Positions 1 through 11,800 of a stretch of 64,000 bases of DNA are shown here, one piece after another (the stretch's first letter is position 1; each line of letters begins with the position of its first letter). The notes under the pieces are model-generated. The model saw nothing but the letters and a program-made list of their open reading frames with translations, was not told where the DNA came from and searched no databases. The position numbers were made by a program, and so were the translations under genes. This stretch comes from GCA-020343675 sp964462945 (GTDB lineage Bacteria > Planctomycetota > Phycisphaerae > Sedimentisphaerales > Anaerobacaceae), in the NCBI GenBank assembly GCA_964462945.1, contig CAYWZW010000022.1, positions 1-64,000 on the forward strand. Reading direction: 5' to 3'.

Positions 1-56
1 TCGTGTTAATTCGTGGTTTCAGTTTTTTGGTTGCGGCCAAAGGCCGCGCTGGGTTC

Positions 57-256
57 ATTCGTGGCTAATTTGAAAAAACAAAGCCAATTTCCGGCTGCCA
101 AAATGAATGTAAAGTACTGTTTTACAAATGTTTAAGAGAATAATTCCTGTCGGAGGCGCCAGAAAAACAAACCCAAATCAAAGCCAAACTCAAACGCAAT
201 GGGGCTTCTTGCTTATGACACAAGAGATTGCCACGGCCCTTCGGGCCTCGCAATGA
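57..256 (+). repeat. Dispersed intergenic repeat, left copy
   Basis: Positions 57-89 match 56132-56164 in inverted orientation with one mismatch over 33 bases. Positions 164-256 also resemble, less exactly, the inverted stretch 56047-56150 (shared pieces include CAAACGCAA, GCTTAT, AGATTGCCAC and CTCGCAATGAC). The rest of 1-272 holds a short GC hairpin at 33-47 and no gene. The element sits just past the end of fliD, so the two copies bracket the whole flagellar and glycan locus. Its function is unknown; it looks like a family of non-coding dispersed repeats. Confidence 0.6.
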
Positions 257-272
257 CACCGGAGGAGTGGGA

Positions 273-2636
273 CTACGTCGTAGTGCCGAGGCCCAAGGCG
301 GCCATCTGGTTTTGGATCAGGGCCAACGTGCTTTCGAGACGCGAAAATCGGCTGATCAATCTCTGTTCCCTTAAGGTGAGACGATATTCTTCAAGCTCGA
401 TCTTTTCCTGGAGGTATTCGATCTGGTCGTCCACGTGTTCCTGGTCGATTTGAACGGACCCGGTTGTTGCCCTGAGCATATCGTCCAGAGCATCCTCGAT
501 GGCCCCGGCAAAACCTTGCTTTACTCGGACGGTGGCCGTGAACGTGCCATTTTGACTAAGATCGACGCTCAATTGCAGGCCGTTCTCAGGATACACCGGA
601 TCACCATTATCGTCGAAGGTGCTGTTGCCGGTGACGATATTGCTGCTATACGTTGCACTGCGCCAGGTCGATTCCGCGGATGTCTTAATCTTGGCGCTGG
701 TGATGGCTCCGCCGGTCACAACGACCTCGACGTTGTAGGTGCCTGCTGTGGTATAGCTGCTGCTGGCTTGATAGAACTTGATCGTATTGCTGTCACTACT
801 GCCGGTCTTGTCCGCCCCGATGACGGCCAGGACGCCCATATAGTCTTCGGCTATGGCTTCGTCAAAAACGTTCGTGTTCAGACTCAGTACGCCGTCCTTG
901 TCAAGCTCAAGACCGATCTGACCCGGCATCAGAAACGTGTCGATATCCTCGACGAATCCGCCGGTTTGGGCGATAAGCGGCGTTCGAATCTGGGACCTGA
1001 ACGTTGAAACGACGTAATCTCCCATGAGGACACCGGCAGTTTTCAGGACGTCATTGAAGCCCGTCTTTTCCTGGATATAGACGACTGCGAGGTTATAAGC
1101 ATTGACCATAGAGGTCAATTTGTCTTTTACCAACTGGATATCCCGGGTCAGGGTGATCTGCTCTCCGGCGGCATCCGTCGTGTCGTGTAAGTGCAAGGTG
1201 ACCCCATAAATAACGTCGTCCACGGTGTTGGAGCTTCTGCTGATATACCCGTCACTGCCCTTCGCCGCCTCCGCAATCGTTGCCGTCACAGGTACACCGC
1301 CATCCGTCAGAGAAGATTTAACCATCAGCAGGTCCACATCGCCCAAGGTATTGGCAAACGTGAACGTCACGCCGTTATCGATAGGTGCCGAGACAATTAT
1401 GTCACCTGAATTGACGGTTGACAGCGCTTCGAGAGCTGCTTGAATCTCAGCAGCGGTTGCGTTCCACGCGATGCCGGCTGTTGTTTCGCCGCGGTACGTC
1501 AGAGTGAACGTACCGCCGTCGGGATCATTATTCGGCGCCGTGCCCAAAGCGACTGTTTGAACTTCGGAAGCCGGCGAGGTGGAAGGGAAGCCATCGACTT
1601 TGATTTTCGAATCCTGCGCCGCCTGGGTTTTCGTGAAGTCCGATACGGCAAAATTCGCCAGAGACGCCGTCGTTGCATTGCCCTCGGTCGTGACACTCAT
1701 GGGCAGGCTCAGCGAGCCCCCCTCGCCGTTGTTGTTGTAGGTCAGCGTAATCCGAAGACTGCTCGCGCCGGCCGTGCTGTCAGTCAGGATGATTTTACCG
1801 TCCTCAAAAACGGCCTTGGCCCTTCCGTCGAAGGCGTCGTTGATCTCCGAGATCAGATGGCCGATTGTCGTATTGTCCGTGACGCTCAGATTAACCTGAG
1901 CTATGGCGACCCCGAAGTGGTCCGTACCCGTAATCTCAATAACATCATCGTTGTCACGCGTACCGCTGAAAGCATCAAGGTCTTTGATTTTAGTGGTCAG
2001 TGTCGCATTGTCGCTGTTGTATGTCAGCTCACTGCCGGATTTCCAGACTTCCGTGCTGCCCGTATTGATACGAACAGCATAATCCGTGCCGGCGTCATTG
2101 CCGTTGAGCACCAAGTGATAGGCGCCGTTATAGTACAGGAGGCTTGCCGTGACGCCCGGATTGTCGGCATCGTTGTTGATCAGGCCGACCAGGTCTTCCA
2201 ATGTCGTCGTTGCCGTCGTGGTTATGGTTGTTTCTTTATGATTGTACGAATAAATGAACGTACCAGCCCCCACATAATCCTCGGCATATTCGAGGCCGGT
2301 TGTGTGAACCCAGCGTTCCGCCGTAGCCAACTGGTTGATGACGACCGTGTGGTTGCCTTCGTACGCGTTGTACGACGCTTCGGCGGTCAATTTGTCAGTA
2401 TCGCTGGAGGCCGTCTTAAAGGCGCGAAGCTCATCCGCATCAGAAAGGGCCCGAACGGAGCTTCTAAAGTTGCTCAGTTTGGTTTCCAGTGTGCTGAGGG
2501 CATCTTTTCTATCGTCCCATGTAGTCTTGCGTTCGGTGTACACGTTGAGCGTGCGGCGCTCGACGGCCATAAGCTGGGCAATGAGCTTGGATGTATCAAT
2601 ACCCGTTAAGAGTCCGGGAAGACGCAAAGTTGACAT
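273..2636 (-). CDS. fliD: Flagellar hook-associated protein 2 (filament cap) FliD
   Basis: FliD forms the pentameric cap at the filament tip and promotes flagellin polymerisation outside the cell. The N-terminus has the family signature (GLLTGIDTSKLIAQLMAVER), followed by a long variable central part of beta-rich repeats (about 90-700). The C-terminal 60 residues form a heptad-rich helix, typical of the family's coiled coil. At 787 residues it is longer than many FliD proteins (commonly 450-650), the excess lying in the exposed central domains. The ATG at 2636 is preceded by AAAGG at a suitable distance. It lies downstream of the giant glycosyltransferase gene but has its own sigma-28-type promoter. 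No fliS or flagellin gene is adjacent. Confidence 0.95.
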   Translation of the reverse strand: MSTLRLPGLLTGIDTSKLIAQLMAVERRTLNVYTERKTTWDDRKDALSTLETKLSNFRSSVRALSDADELRAFKTASSDTDKLTAEASYNAYEGNHTVVINQLATAERWVHTTGLEYAEDYVGAGTFIYSYNHKETTITTTATTTLEDLVGLINNDADNPGVTASLLYYNGAYHLVLNGNDAGTDYAVRINTGSTEVWKSGSELTYNSDNATLTTKIKDLDAFSGTRDNDDVIEITGTDHFGVAIAQVNLSVTDNTTIGHLISEINDAFDGRAKAVFEDGKIILTDSTAGASSLRITLTYNNNGEGGSLSLPMSVTTEGNATTASLANFAVSDFTKTQAAQDSKIKVDGFPSTSPASEVQTVALGTAPNNDPDGGTFTLTYRGETTAGIAWNATAAEIQAALEALSTVNSGDIIVSAPIDNGVTFTFANTLGDVDLLMVKSSLTDGGVPVTATIAEAAKGSDGYISRSSNTVDDVIYGVTLHLHDTTDAAGEQITLTRDIQLVKDKLTSMVNAYNLAVVYIQEKTGFNDVLKTAGVLMGDYVVSTFRSQIRTPLIAQTGGFVEDIDTFLMPGQIGLELDKDGVLSLNTNVFDEAIAEDYMGVLAVIGADKTGSSDSNTIKFYQASSSYTTAGTYNVEVVVTGGAITSAKIKTSAESTWRSATYSSNIVTGNSTFDDNGDPVYPENGLQLSVDLSQNGTFTATVRVKQGFAGAIEDALDDMLRATTGSVQIDQEHVDDQIEYLQEKIELEEYRLTLREQRLISRFSRLESTLALIQNQMAALGLGTTT

Positions 2637-2716
2637 TCCTGTTTGCCTTTCTGCTCAAGTCTTCGTGCTTTCGCCAAAACCTGCGAACACAGCTTTCACA
2701 CACCCCACACACTTTA

Positions 2717-2744
2717 TTATCGTTTCGAAACAGCTTTTGCTTTA
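2717..2744 (-). promoter_or_regulatory. Candidate sigma-28 (FliA) promoter of fliD
   Basis: Read on the minus strand this stretch is TAAA, 16 bases, then AACGATAA. The sigma-28 consensus is TAAA-N15-GCCGATAA, so the -35 core is exact, the -10 matches six of eight and the spacer is one base long. Predicted transcription would begin near 2710, about 75 bases before the fliD ATG. fliD is a classical late, FliA-dependent gene, and fliA itself is in this window. Confidence 0.6.
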
Positions 2745-2823
2745 CCTTTAATTTTGTCTGCTGGCTGACAATTCTTCAACGCCCGGCTGTCGTGGACCTT
2801 GCGTGGGAAAAGCCGTGACGCCG

Positions 2824-5800
2824 CTAATGGGTACAGCAAACAGCTTGCTGTATTCCCTCATCGTATTTTTGCTCTCCACGCTTGCACTTATCTAATAGCT
2901 GCCGGATTTTCCAGTTGTCCGGGTCTATTCTGAGACACTCACTTAATTGCGAGCAAGCCGCTTTGAAAGCCATTTGGACATAGGTATTGGGCGAATTCGA
3001 TTTCACAAAGTCTTGTCCCATCGCAAGATAGGTCACGACGGCCAGGCACTTGGCGTGCAATTGCCGTGTGTCAGGAGGTATCTCATGCCATGCGACATCC
3101 GGAAACAGCTCCTCATACGTGAATGTGTCGGTAAATCGCTTCACAACGTCAAAATGGCATTTTGCCTTCTGTGCGGAGTAATTCCTCGTAAGACTGTTGG
3201 GCTGCATTCGCCGCAAGTGCAGAGCCTCGCCGAGATGGCGGGCTTTGAGCCCCGCCTTGACGAAACGGCGCATCATATCGTAGTCCTCGCCAACCAGCAG
3301 CGTCTCGTCATAGAAGCCGATCGTATCAAAGACGCTCCTTCGAATGCCGAGCCTGAAGGGCACTATCGGATGTCCCGCCCGGAAAAGGTCTCTGATCAGA
3401 TGCGTGCGGTCCCGATATTCGGGCTCTTTTATGACCCTTATCGGGTTGCCGCCCTCGTCAATCAGCAGAACGTCGGAATAAACAAGGTCTGCATCGGGAT
3501 GTTTTTCAAATTCCCGCAGGTGCTTGGTGATAAAGGCCGGCGCCATCATATCGTCCGCATCCAAAGGCATGATATACGGCCCTGCGGCGTTGCGTATGCC
3601 GAAGTTTCGCGCACTGGAAACGCCACTGTTTTCCTGCCGGAAGTACCTGATACGCTCGTCGTGATAGCCCTGAATCACCTGCCGGGTGTTGTCGGTGGAG
3701 CCGTCGTCAACAATGACGATTTCGAAATTCGGATAGTCCTGGGCCAGGACGCTCTCTATGGCCCGGCCGATGTAGTCGGCACCATTGTAAACGGGCATGA
3801 TCACGCTCACCAATGGTTTGTCCGTCGCGTTCTGAAAGTGTCCAGGCTGCCGGCTACATGCCAACTGCTGCTCGACAACTCCGGCTGTTCCCGGAGCTCT
3901 CGGCGTACGTCTCTGCCTGACAATCGCGATCCTGTCCTCAAGCCTGGAAATGTATTTCGCGGCGTTTGCCATGCTGAAGTTGTCGCGTGCAAAATCTATT
4001 GCTCTTTGCCGCATGGATGGATCCGCCTCAACCATCCCTATGGCCTTGATTATCGTTTCGGCCAGTTTCTGGGGCGTATTCGGCTCGTACAGCAGACCGG
4101 TCCGGCCGTCGGCCAGTGTGGCAGCCACACCTCCGACCTTATGAACCACCGGGATGCAGCCGCAAGCCTGCGCCTCGACCGTCACCAGGCCAAAACTCTC
4201 CAGCACGGACGGCAAGCATAATGTGCCATGCTTTGAGTAAATCTCGGGCATATTTCTGTTATCAACATAGCCGTGGAAATACACACCCTGCGGCTTTATG
4301 CTCTTAAGGTAGTTGCCATAATCGTCCCCCCCGCGCCACATCGCCCCATCGCCGTAAAGATGCAGCTCGACATCGGGAATCTGCCGCCGGACCAATTGAA
4401 ACGCATCCAGAAGCAGATGGACGCCTTTGTGCGGATGAATCCCTCCTGCAAACATGATTGAGTGGCTATTGCGGCTCACATTTCCGGGGAAATACACATG
4501 GGTGTCGATAAGGTTGGGAATAATCACGAGCTTCTCATCGCTGACGTCTCTGCTCTTCAGAAACGCCCTGTGCATTTCCGAAAGGCAGATCACCGCATCG
4601 ACATCTTCGATACGAGCTCTTGACTGGTCGTCGATATCCCAGCAGTGCTGGTGTATGATCCAAATCTGTCCGGGGCGTTTCGGCACTTCCCTGAACCATC
4701 GGATATGCGTCGCGAAAAACACGATGTCATATTCGGCAAGAAACTGCTGTCTCCTGTCGGCAGACGGGAAGGGAAGAATCTGGAAAGACCCATACCGCTC
4801 GGGATGACTGACAAGGTCGCCGGTGATATCAACTTCAATGTCAGGCCAGCTTGCCTGCAATATTTTTGCAAGGTTAAGAACAGCTATTACGGTCCCGGCG
4901 GGGCTCGTTTCGTTCAGGTTGCCTATTCTATCGAAGTAAAATAGAACTTTTTGCGCGCCGGCTGGACTTCGCCTTCCGCTGTCAGTATCCTCGCGCCCGC
5001 TGGACGGCAACATATCTCGTGCCCAGCCGAAATCAGGTCTGATGCTCAGCAGTTTGTTCAGGCTTTCGGCTGCGGCACCAAGGTCACCGGCGCTTTTCTG
5101 CCACCTCATCAAGACAAAGGCGCCCTGCCAATCATTTTCTTTGGCCCTTTCAACTGCCGTTTGGCAATCGTTCATTGCATCATCGATGTTACCTTGCTTT
5201 CTATTGACTAATGCTCTCCAAAAGTACGCCAAACCATATTCGGGACACTTCTCAGGGGCAATTAGAATCTCTTGATAAATGTTATCCGGGCAATTTGCGA
5301 TTAGCCGCCACGCATCAACTAACGCTTGAGGTGGATACAAGTCAGGATGGCAAGTGGCCAGCAATGCCCATGACACCTCTCTATTGGGCTTTATCATCTT
5401 GTGATACATACTGCGATGGTCAACACGATATAAGAATAGCTTTTCGGCAATCCGTCTGACTACCGGATCATGTTTGGAGCAGCTTATCCAGAAGTTCCAA
5501 TCTTCCGGCTGCCTGATAGTGCCCACAAGTTTATCGTAGCCGCCAACTTTTTGCCAAAGCTCCTTCCTGTAAAGGCTTGCATAAGGCATTGTATCCTCAA
5601 ACATAACCTTTTGTCGCGAGTATTCGGAGGGTATCCATTCACCGTGCTCGGCTCCGAACTTTTGCATGTTCGTAAAGATGATATCAACCCTTTTGTTCTG
5701 TTGAATTATATCCACCGCATTTTGCATAAACGTTCGTTCAAACATGTCATCACTGTCAAGCGGCAATATCCACTCACTTGTGGCCGTTTCAATACCCGCA

Positions 5801-8800
5801 TTCCTTGTATCGGCCAGTCCCGTATTGTTTGGTTTATCAATAAAGCGGATATTTCTGTCCGGATATTCGGCTATCAACCGTTTCGCAACTTCCGCAGTAT
5901 TATCACTGCTGCCGTCATTAACGATTATACACTCCCAATGTTTATATGTTTGATTTACGATAGATTCAACCGCGTCAGGAAGGTAGTGCGCATGATTATA
6001 ACATGGAACAATTACGGATATCCTGACCACATGGTCGCCCTCCTTTTTGAAATGCAGTTTCGTCTCCTGATGTGCGGCATTCGGTGTAAGGCCAATATAG
6101 TGCTCAACGTCCACCTCCATCCCCTGCGAAAAAACCCCCGCCAGTTCCTCTGATGTATAGTTATTGATTGTCCCATGCTTATTTTCATACACGTTCTGTA
6201 CTATATTGACAGGATTTGCAAACGTCACAGATTCTTCATATGTGAGTAGATAAGGCAATGAATTATATAGATTCTTATTCTGGTTCATAAGGCTTTCTAA
6301 TGTGTTAGGATTTACAAATTCATTGCGGTTTAGCAGTTGCAGCATATCCTGGCAACGATAAACTGAACTCGACACCTCCAGCGGATAACCAAAATCGTAC
6401 TCGGCATCCGGCCAGTAATATTTTAGTATCCCCTTGCTAACTTTCTTGAACTGGGGCAGTGCTTGTTGTGAACTAAATGGATAACAGTAATTTGTGTTCT
6501 TGCCCAGCCGCAGGGAAAATCCGACTGCATCTTTTTCTCTCTGCAGAGCAGTGGTAATATCCCGTAAGCTGAAAGGCTTAACGAAGATGTTGTCATCAAC
6601 AAGGAACAGGATGTAATCGTATTTCTCAATTACTGACAAAACTTGTTCTCCGAAGTTGCTTTCTTCGACGAAATTGATACCGGAAAACTTTTTCTTTAGT
6701 TCAGCGTACTGTCCACCGTGTAGTTCATTCGATGTTTTATACAGCACAACTAAATCAATGGTATCCTCGTCTTTGCAGTGCAGCAAAAACGACTCAATCG
6801 TAGCCTGTAACTGCATCGCCCGATCTTTGCTAAATATAAGACCACCAATCCTGCTCATATTGGGGTCTCGTGAAATATTGCGGCCTACAGTCTGACACAT
6901 ATCTGTTCTATCGATGGTCAACAAAGGTGATTTCTCCGCTTCTACGTGATAACCGACAGTAAACTGATCGATAAAGCATTTTTCATCAAGTGCAAATAAA
7001 TAACGCGGCAGCCATTCTTTGAATAAGTTTCGGATAAACTCAACGTTGTTACCGTGCAGATGTTGATGTTGTGGAAGCGTCCATGCAACTCGTGCACATT
7101 CCTGAGCAAGTAATTTAAAAAATCCGCCGTTTGGTGAAATTTCCTTGAGCTGCAATCCAAACTTTGGGAAAAAATGTCTGTACCATTGCGGCGATAATCC
7201 GCCATAGTAATGATAAGGCAACTGATGTAAGCCAGAACCAAGTGGGGCCGTCACGAAAATTCTTCCACCGCGCTTCAGTATTCTCGCCATTTCTCGCAAA
7301 GCTTCTACGGGTTCAGGAACATGTTCCAAAACCTCAGTGCAAATAATTACGTCGAATGATTCATCGGCCACGGGAATGTTGGTGATATCAGATACAAAAT
7401 CTATTGGTCCATACTCAGTCGTGTTATTCTTCTTTATCCCTTTGTATTTTTTGAAATCGTGCGTCTTGTAATCGCAATGCGCGAAACATGAACGGTAAGG
7501 GCAGGTTCCCGCACCGACATCCAATACGCGCGAGCCCGCTGGAACGGTTCCGGCTTTTGCCTGGACCCACCGGTTTCGCGCTCTTTGGTTGAAATCATGG
7601 ATTTCATCAAGTGGGAGTTGACTTGCCTCTGTGGAAAGGATGGCTGGAGCTTGGGAAATAGAGGAAACATCAGGGGCTTGAGTGTTCGATGGCGAAGGAA
7701 TAAAATCCCCTCTCAGTACAGCGTGGAGCTGCTTTCTCCATACTTCCCAGGTCGGTTTTTCTTCTGGAGCAACGGCACTTTCCCACAATAATGTCTCCGC
7801 TGCTTTTAGCTGCTCCTGCAAAGAATTATCTCTGGTCTTCACGGCAACGACTTCCACATTCGCCAAATAAGGTTCTTTCGTCCACGAAGTTGACCGTGTT
7901 TGAACTGACTCAAATCCCAGTGCGCTGAGTGTGCGTTCGAATCTCTCAGCAAACCAATGGTCAACGTGGTAGCCCCAATGGGCCGCCTGATCCCCGGCTA
8001 AATGGCGAACCACTCCCGTTTTCGTTTTCCATGAGGCATTCGAGACCAGTGTTTTCGCACTGCCTATCAGGTCAGGGGTTTCAATATGGATTCTGCCGCC
8101 AATCTTCAACCACTTGTGCCACTTAATCAGCATGGCAAGTGCGGTGACCCTGTTGAAGTGCTCAAAAACATGATGGAGCCGAACCTCATCGACCGATTCA
8201 GAAGGAAAATCCAGGCTTTTTATATCAGCGTAAATATCCGCCTTTACTTGTATTAGACTATGTTCGGAGGGTGGATAATCAATATTTATGTAACCCTCGA
8301 AATGCTGTTCACCACAGCCGAGATGTAAACGAAGCGGCTGGTTGGCACGCAAAAGTCCTCTTTTCTGAAATTCCAGGATTAAATTTTCTGAAGTATCGGA
8401 ATAGATTTTTTCATTGTCAGAGCCCGACTTTAAATTATCAACATCGGATTGTTCCAATAGATTATGCTTCCACATTAAACGCCTTGGATTTGGAAGCTGG
8501 TGAGTGGGAACGAAGTGCAGCCATCGCTTCGAGTACAATTCGATGTCAGAATTGCTGGCCCGCAAATTTTCTTTTTTTTGCACGTCAAGGACATTGTTAT
8601 GAGTAACGAAACAGCCGGGCAACGGGATAAGCTGTTTGCCTTTTTCGTATAGCTTCAGACACAAATCACCGTCTGCACAATAGAAGCGATAAGCTTCGTC
8701 AAAACCGCCCAACTGCCTGAAATAATCCAGTCTGACCAGACCATAATTCATCAATAATTTTGGGCCATAAGTAAAATCAATGCCAAAATCCGCCCATTGA

Positions 8801-11800
8801 GGTTCTGTAGAGCAAAGGTTTTTATAGTAAAAAATCCCGCCTGCTACGTCTTCGTTTTGTTTGTTTAGAATTTCAAGTGCCTTCGAGATACAATGTTCGC
8901 TGAAAGCAATATCATCGCTGGCATACATCGCCCATTTTCCGCGGGCTTTTGAAAAACCGAAGTTATATAATTGTGGCCAGGAATGTCTGCCCGGCCCAAG
9001 GCATTCCTCTTCCTTATAGATTTGAGTTATGTTATGTTTACGCAGAACATCCGGAGTATCGTCGGAAGAACCACCCTCAATAACAATAATCTCATAACTG
9101 ATACCCTCTACAGCCTCCTTCAGACTGCTTATCATATTATCGAGCAGTTTCGCACGGTTTTTTGTCGCCAACACAATACTAACATCGTAACTACCGCCTT
9201 GAATATGGATGTTTCGGTTCTCTTGTGAATCAACATAAACCAAACTAACCTGATCAGGATTCGCAAAAGCACCTATCGCTTCTGAAGCCAGCAAGCGGTT
9301 ATCGTACTCTGAAGGTACACTATTTTGCAGATAGATTCGGGTTTTATCTGAGCTGCCGGACATACAATCCTCCAGTGCGCGGGTTATCACATACGGCTTC
9401 ACGCCTCGAATACAGCGGACCTGCTTATAACGGCAGGACCAGTCGCATCCATAACAATTCAGAGGCAGACAAACCAGTGACGTCAACGGGCTATAGGGCA
9501 TAAACCGGCCAAAATGCCCGCCGCCAATCAAAATCACATGAGGTACGCCGACTGCCGCAGCAATATGAGCAAGGCCGGTTTCGGCGCCAAATGCTATCCG
9601 GCAGCGACTCAAAATTGCTGCCGACTGACGCAAAGTTACTTGACCGCAGAGATTAACCTTCTTCGTTTTCAAAGCATCCAATTGAACTTGGCTGATTGCA
9701 TGCTCGGCAGCCCAACCTAATGCAATCACCGAACAACCAAGTCGCTCAACAATCGGACGCAAAGCATCCGAATAACCTTCATAGGCTCGATTGTTTGTCC
9801 GCGTGCCGGCAAAAAAAGCTATCGTATTCTTCGAATCCAGACCATATTCACTAAGTACCGCATCGGCGTAATCTATATCCGCCTGTGTTATCCAGGCGGA
9901 AGGCTCCAGCGATTCACAGACAATTCCAAGTCCATGCAAAAATGCTCGATGCCGCTGTAATTCAGATTTTATCTCTGATGATATCGGGATCAGTCTCGTA
10001 TAAGTGGCCTGTGGGCTTTGCCGTATTGCAATACGCTCCGGGATAAACTCCAATCCCTTCAAATCGGATAACCCATGAACCGAATACACACTGTTGATTA
10101 GCAAATCCGGATTTAATGCTCGTATCGTATCTAAAAATTCATCATAGTGACGCTGATCTTTCCAGCGATGTTCTGTGGGGATAGTAACAATCCGATCTAC
10201 CGCATCACAGGCCTCATAAAGCTCGGCAATATGTTCCTGACAAACCACCGTAATCGATGCGGCGGGATATTTGTTTCGCAGAGGCGGCAGCATCGATGAC
10301 GACAAAACCGCGTCACCAATAGAATCCGTACGCACCCACAACAGATGACGGACAGTTTGCATCCGGACATCTGCTCTTGGCGTGAAACGGGCTATGCAGA
10401 ATCCAAACTTCTCTTTTGAAGCCGTGATGACTTCAAAACGCGGGTCGCTTTGTATTCGCTGGAAACTGCGATGGTGTTTGACGTGATAAATGTCGTCCAG
10501 TGCAATGTAACATTCGCCCTGCAGGTTTTCAATGAGGTAGTCAAATTCGATGCTCCCGATGTGCCCGGCGCTGTCGAGAAGGACAAAATCAGGCCTGAAA
10601 TCAAACCTTTCGAGACACTTGTAGAGCAGGTCATCCTCGACCTGTGGGAAATTAGTCTCGCCGTGGTAAAGCTCGACCCGCCTCTCTTCTTTGTGGTCCA
10701 CAAAAATGCCGTCATAATCAACGTCTGTGATTGTCCTTCGGGCTATTTGGTCCCTGTCCGGCAGCATGGACCGAGGCACCGACAGGCCGTTGAGAGCCTG
10801 GACATTCATTTTGTTCGCTGCGAAGTATTCTTTCGCGCGGGCGTAATTTTGCGGGTTCACTTCGATGGTGTAAACCACCGCGTCGCGGATACCCAGAGCC
10901 TCCAGCGCTCTGGAAATGATGGTGGTGGTCCCTGCGCCGAGGTACGTCCCCGTCTCAATGATCTTCCTCGGCCTGATCTCGGAAAACAGCTTTCGAATTT
11001 CCGCCCCGAACGACGATTGTGCCTCAACCTGCGTTCCGGCCCGAACATAATCGGCGGCAACTCTGACCCGCTTGCTCTGTGCGGCCTTGTTCTGGGAATT
11101 GGCGTCACCAATAACGTGTAAGGTCTGCCCTTTCGGCCGATCTTCCTTCTGAGCACGGTGGCCCGGCCGCACCTTAAGGTCCTGGTGTGCTGCTTCTGTC
11201 GTTTCACTGATCTGCCCAAGCTCTTGAATGATCTTTGCTCTTAGGTAATTAAGGTCCTGGCCGACAACATTGCACTTTACCAGTAAGTCAACATACTCAA
11301 GAGCTTGCTCTAATGACCCTTGTTGATATAGTTCCCTACCGCGATAGTAAAGCCATTCAGCTAATTTGCGCAATTTCTCCTGGTTAGGCCCATTTCGGAA
11401 GGCTTCCAATGCGTGTTTCTTAGCCAGGTCCCACGCTCCCATGCCTAAATAATACTCGACACGCCAAGTGGATAAACTGGCTATTGCTTTGTCACGGAGC
11501 GAACGAATATGTTCCGGCGTCCCAGGATTGTTGCAGAGCCTTTCAATCGCCCTTTTTCTTGACGCTACCCACCTCTCACACTGGCTCACCTGGCGGCTCA
11601 ACTGCCCCGGATGTAACGCATATTTACCTACCATACCGGGCACGTAGCGTATGGGAAACCTCGCAGCAAGACCGATCCAGAAATCAAACTCGTCGGCACC
11701 GACATATTCGTGCATATCGAGTGCCTGAAAACAGGATGTCCTGAAGAAACTGGCGTTGAAGGGGGGTGTCCATTCGGAACAGAGATAGGATTCAAAATCC

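Noticed and set aside
33..47. GCGGCC-AAA-GGCCGC hairpin as terminator of fliD
   Set aside because: There is no T-run after the stem on the minus strand (the sequence there is A-rich), so it does not fit a rho-independent terminator.
1440..2609. 389-residue open frame on the plus strand opposite fliD
   Set aside because: It is the complement of a strongly conserved coding gene, is rich in Arg and Cys in the way of antisense frames, and has no family motif or ribosome binding site.
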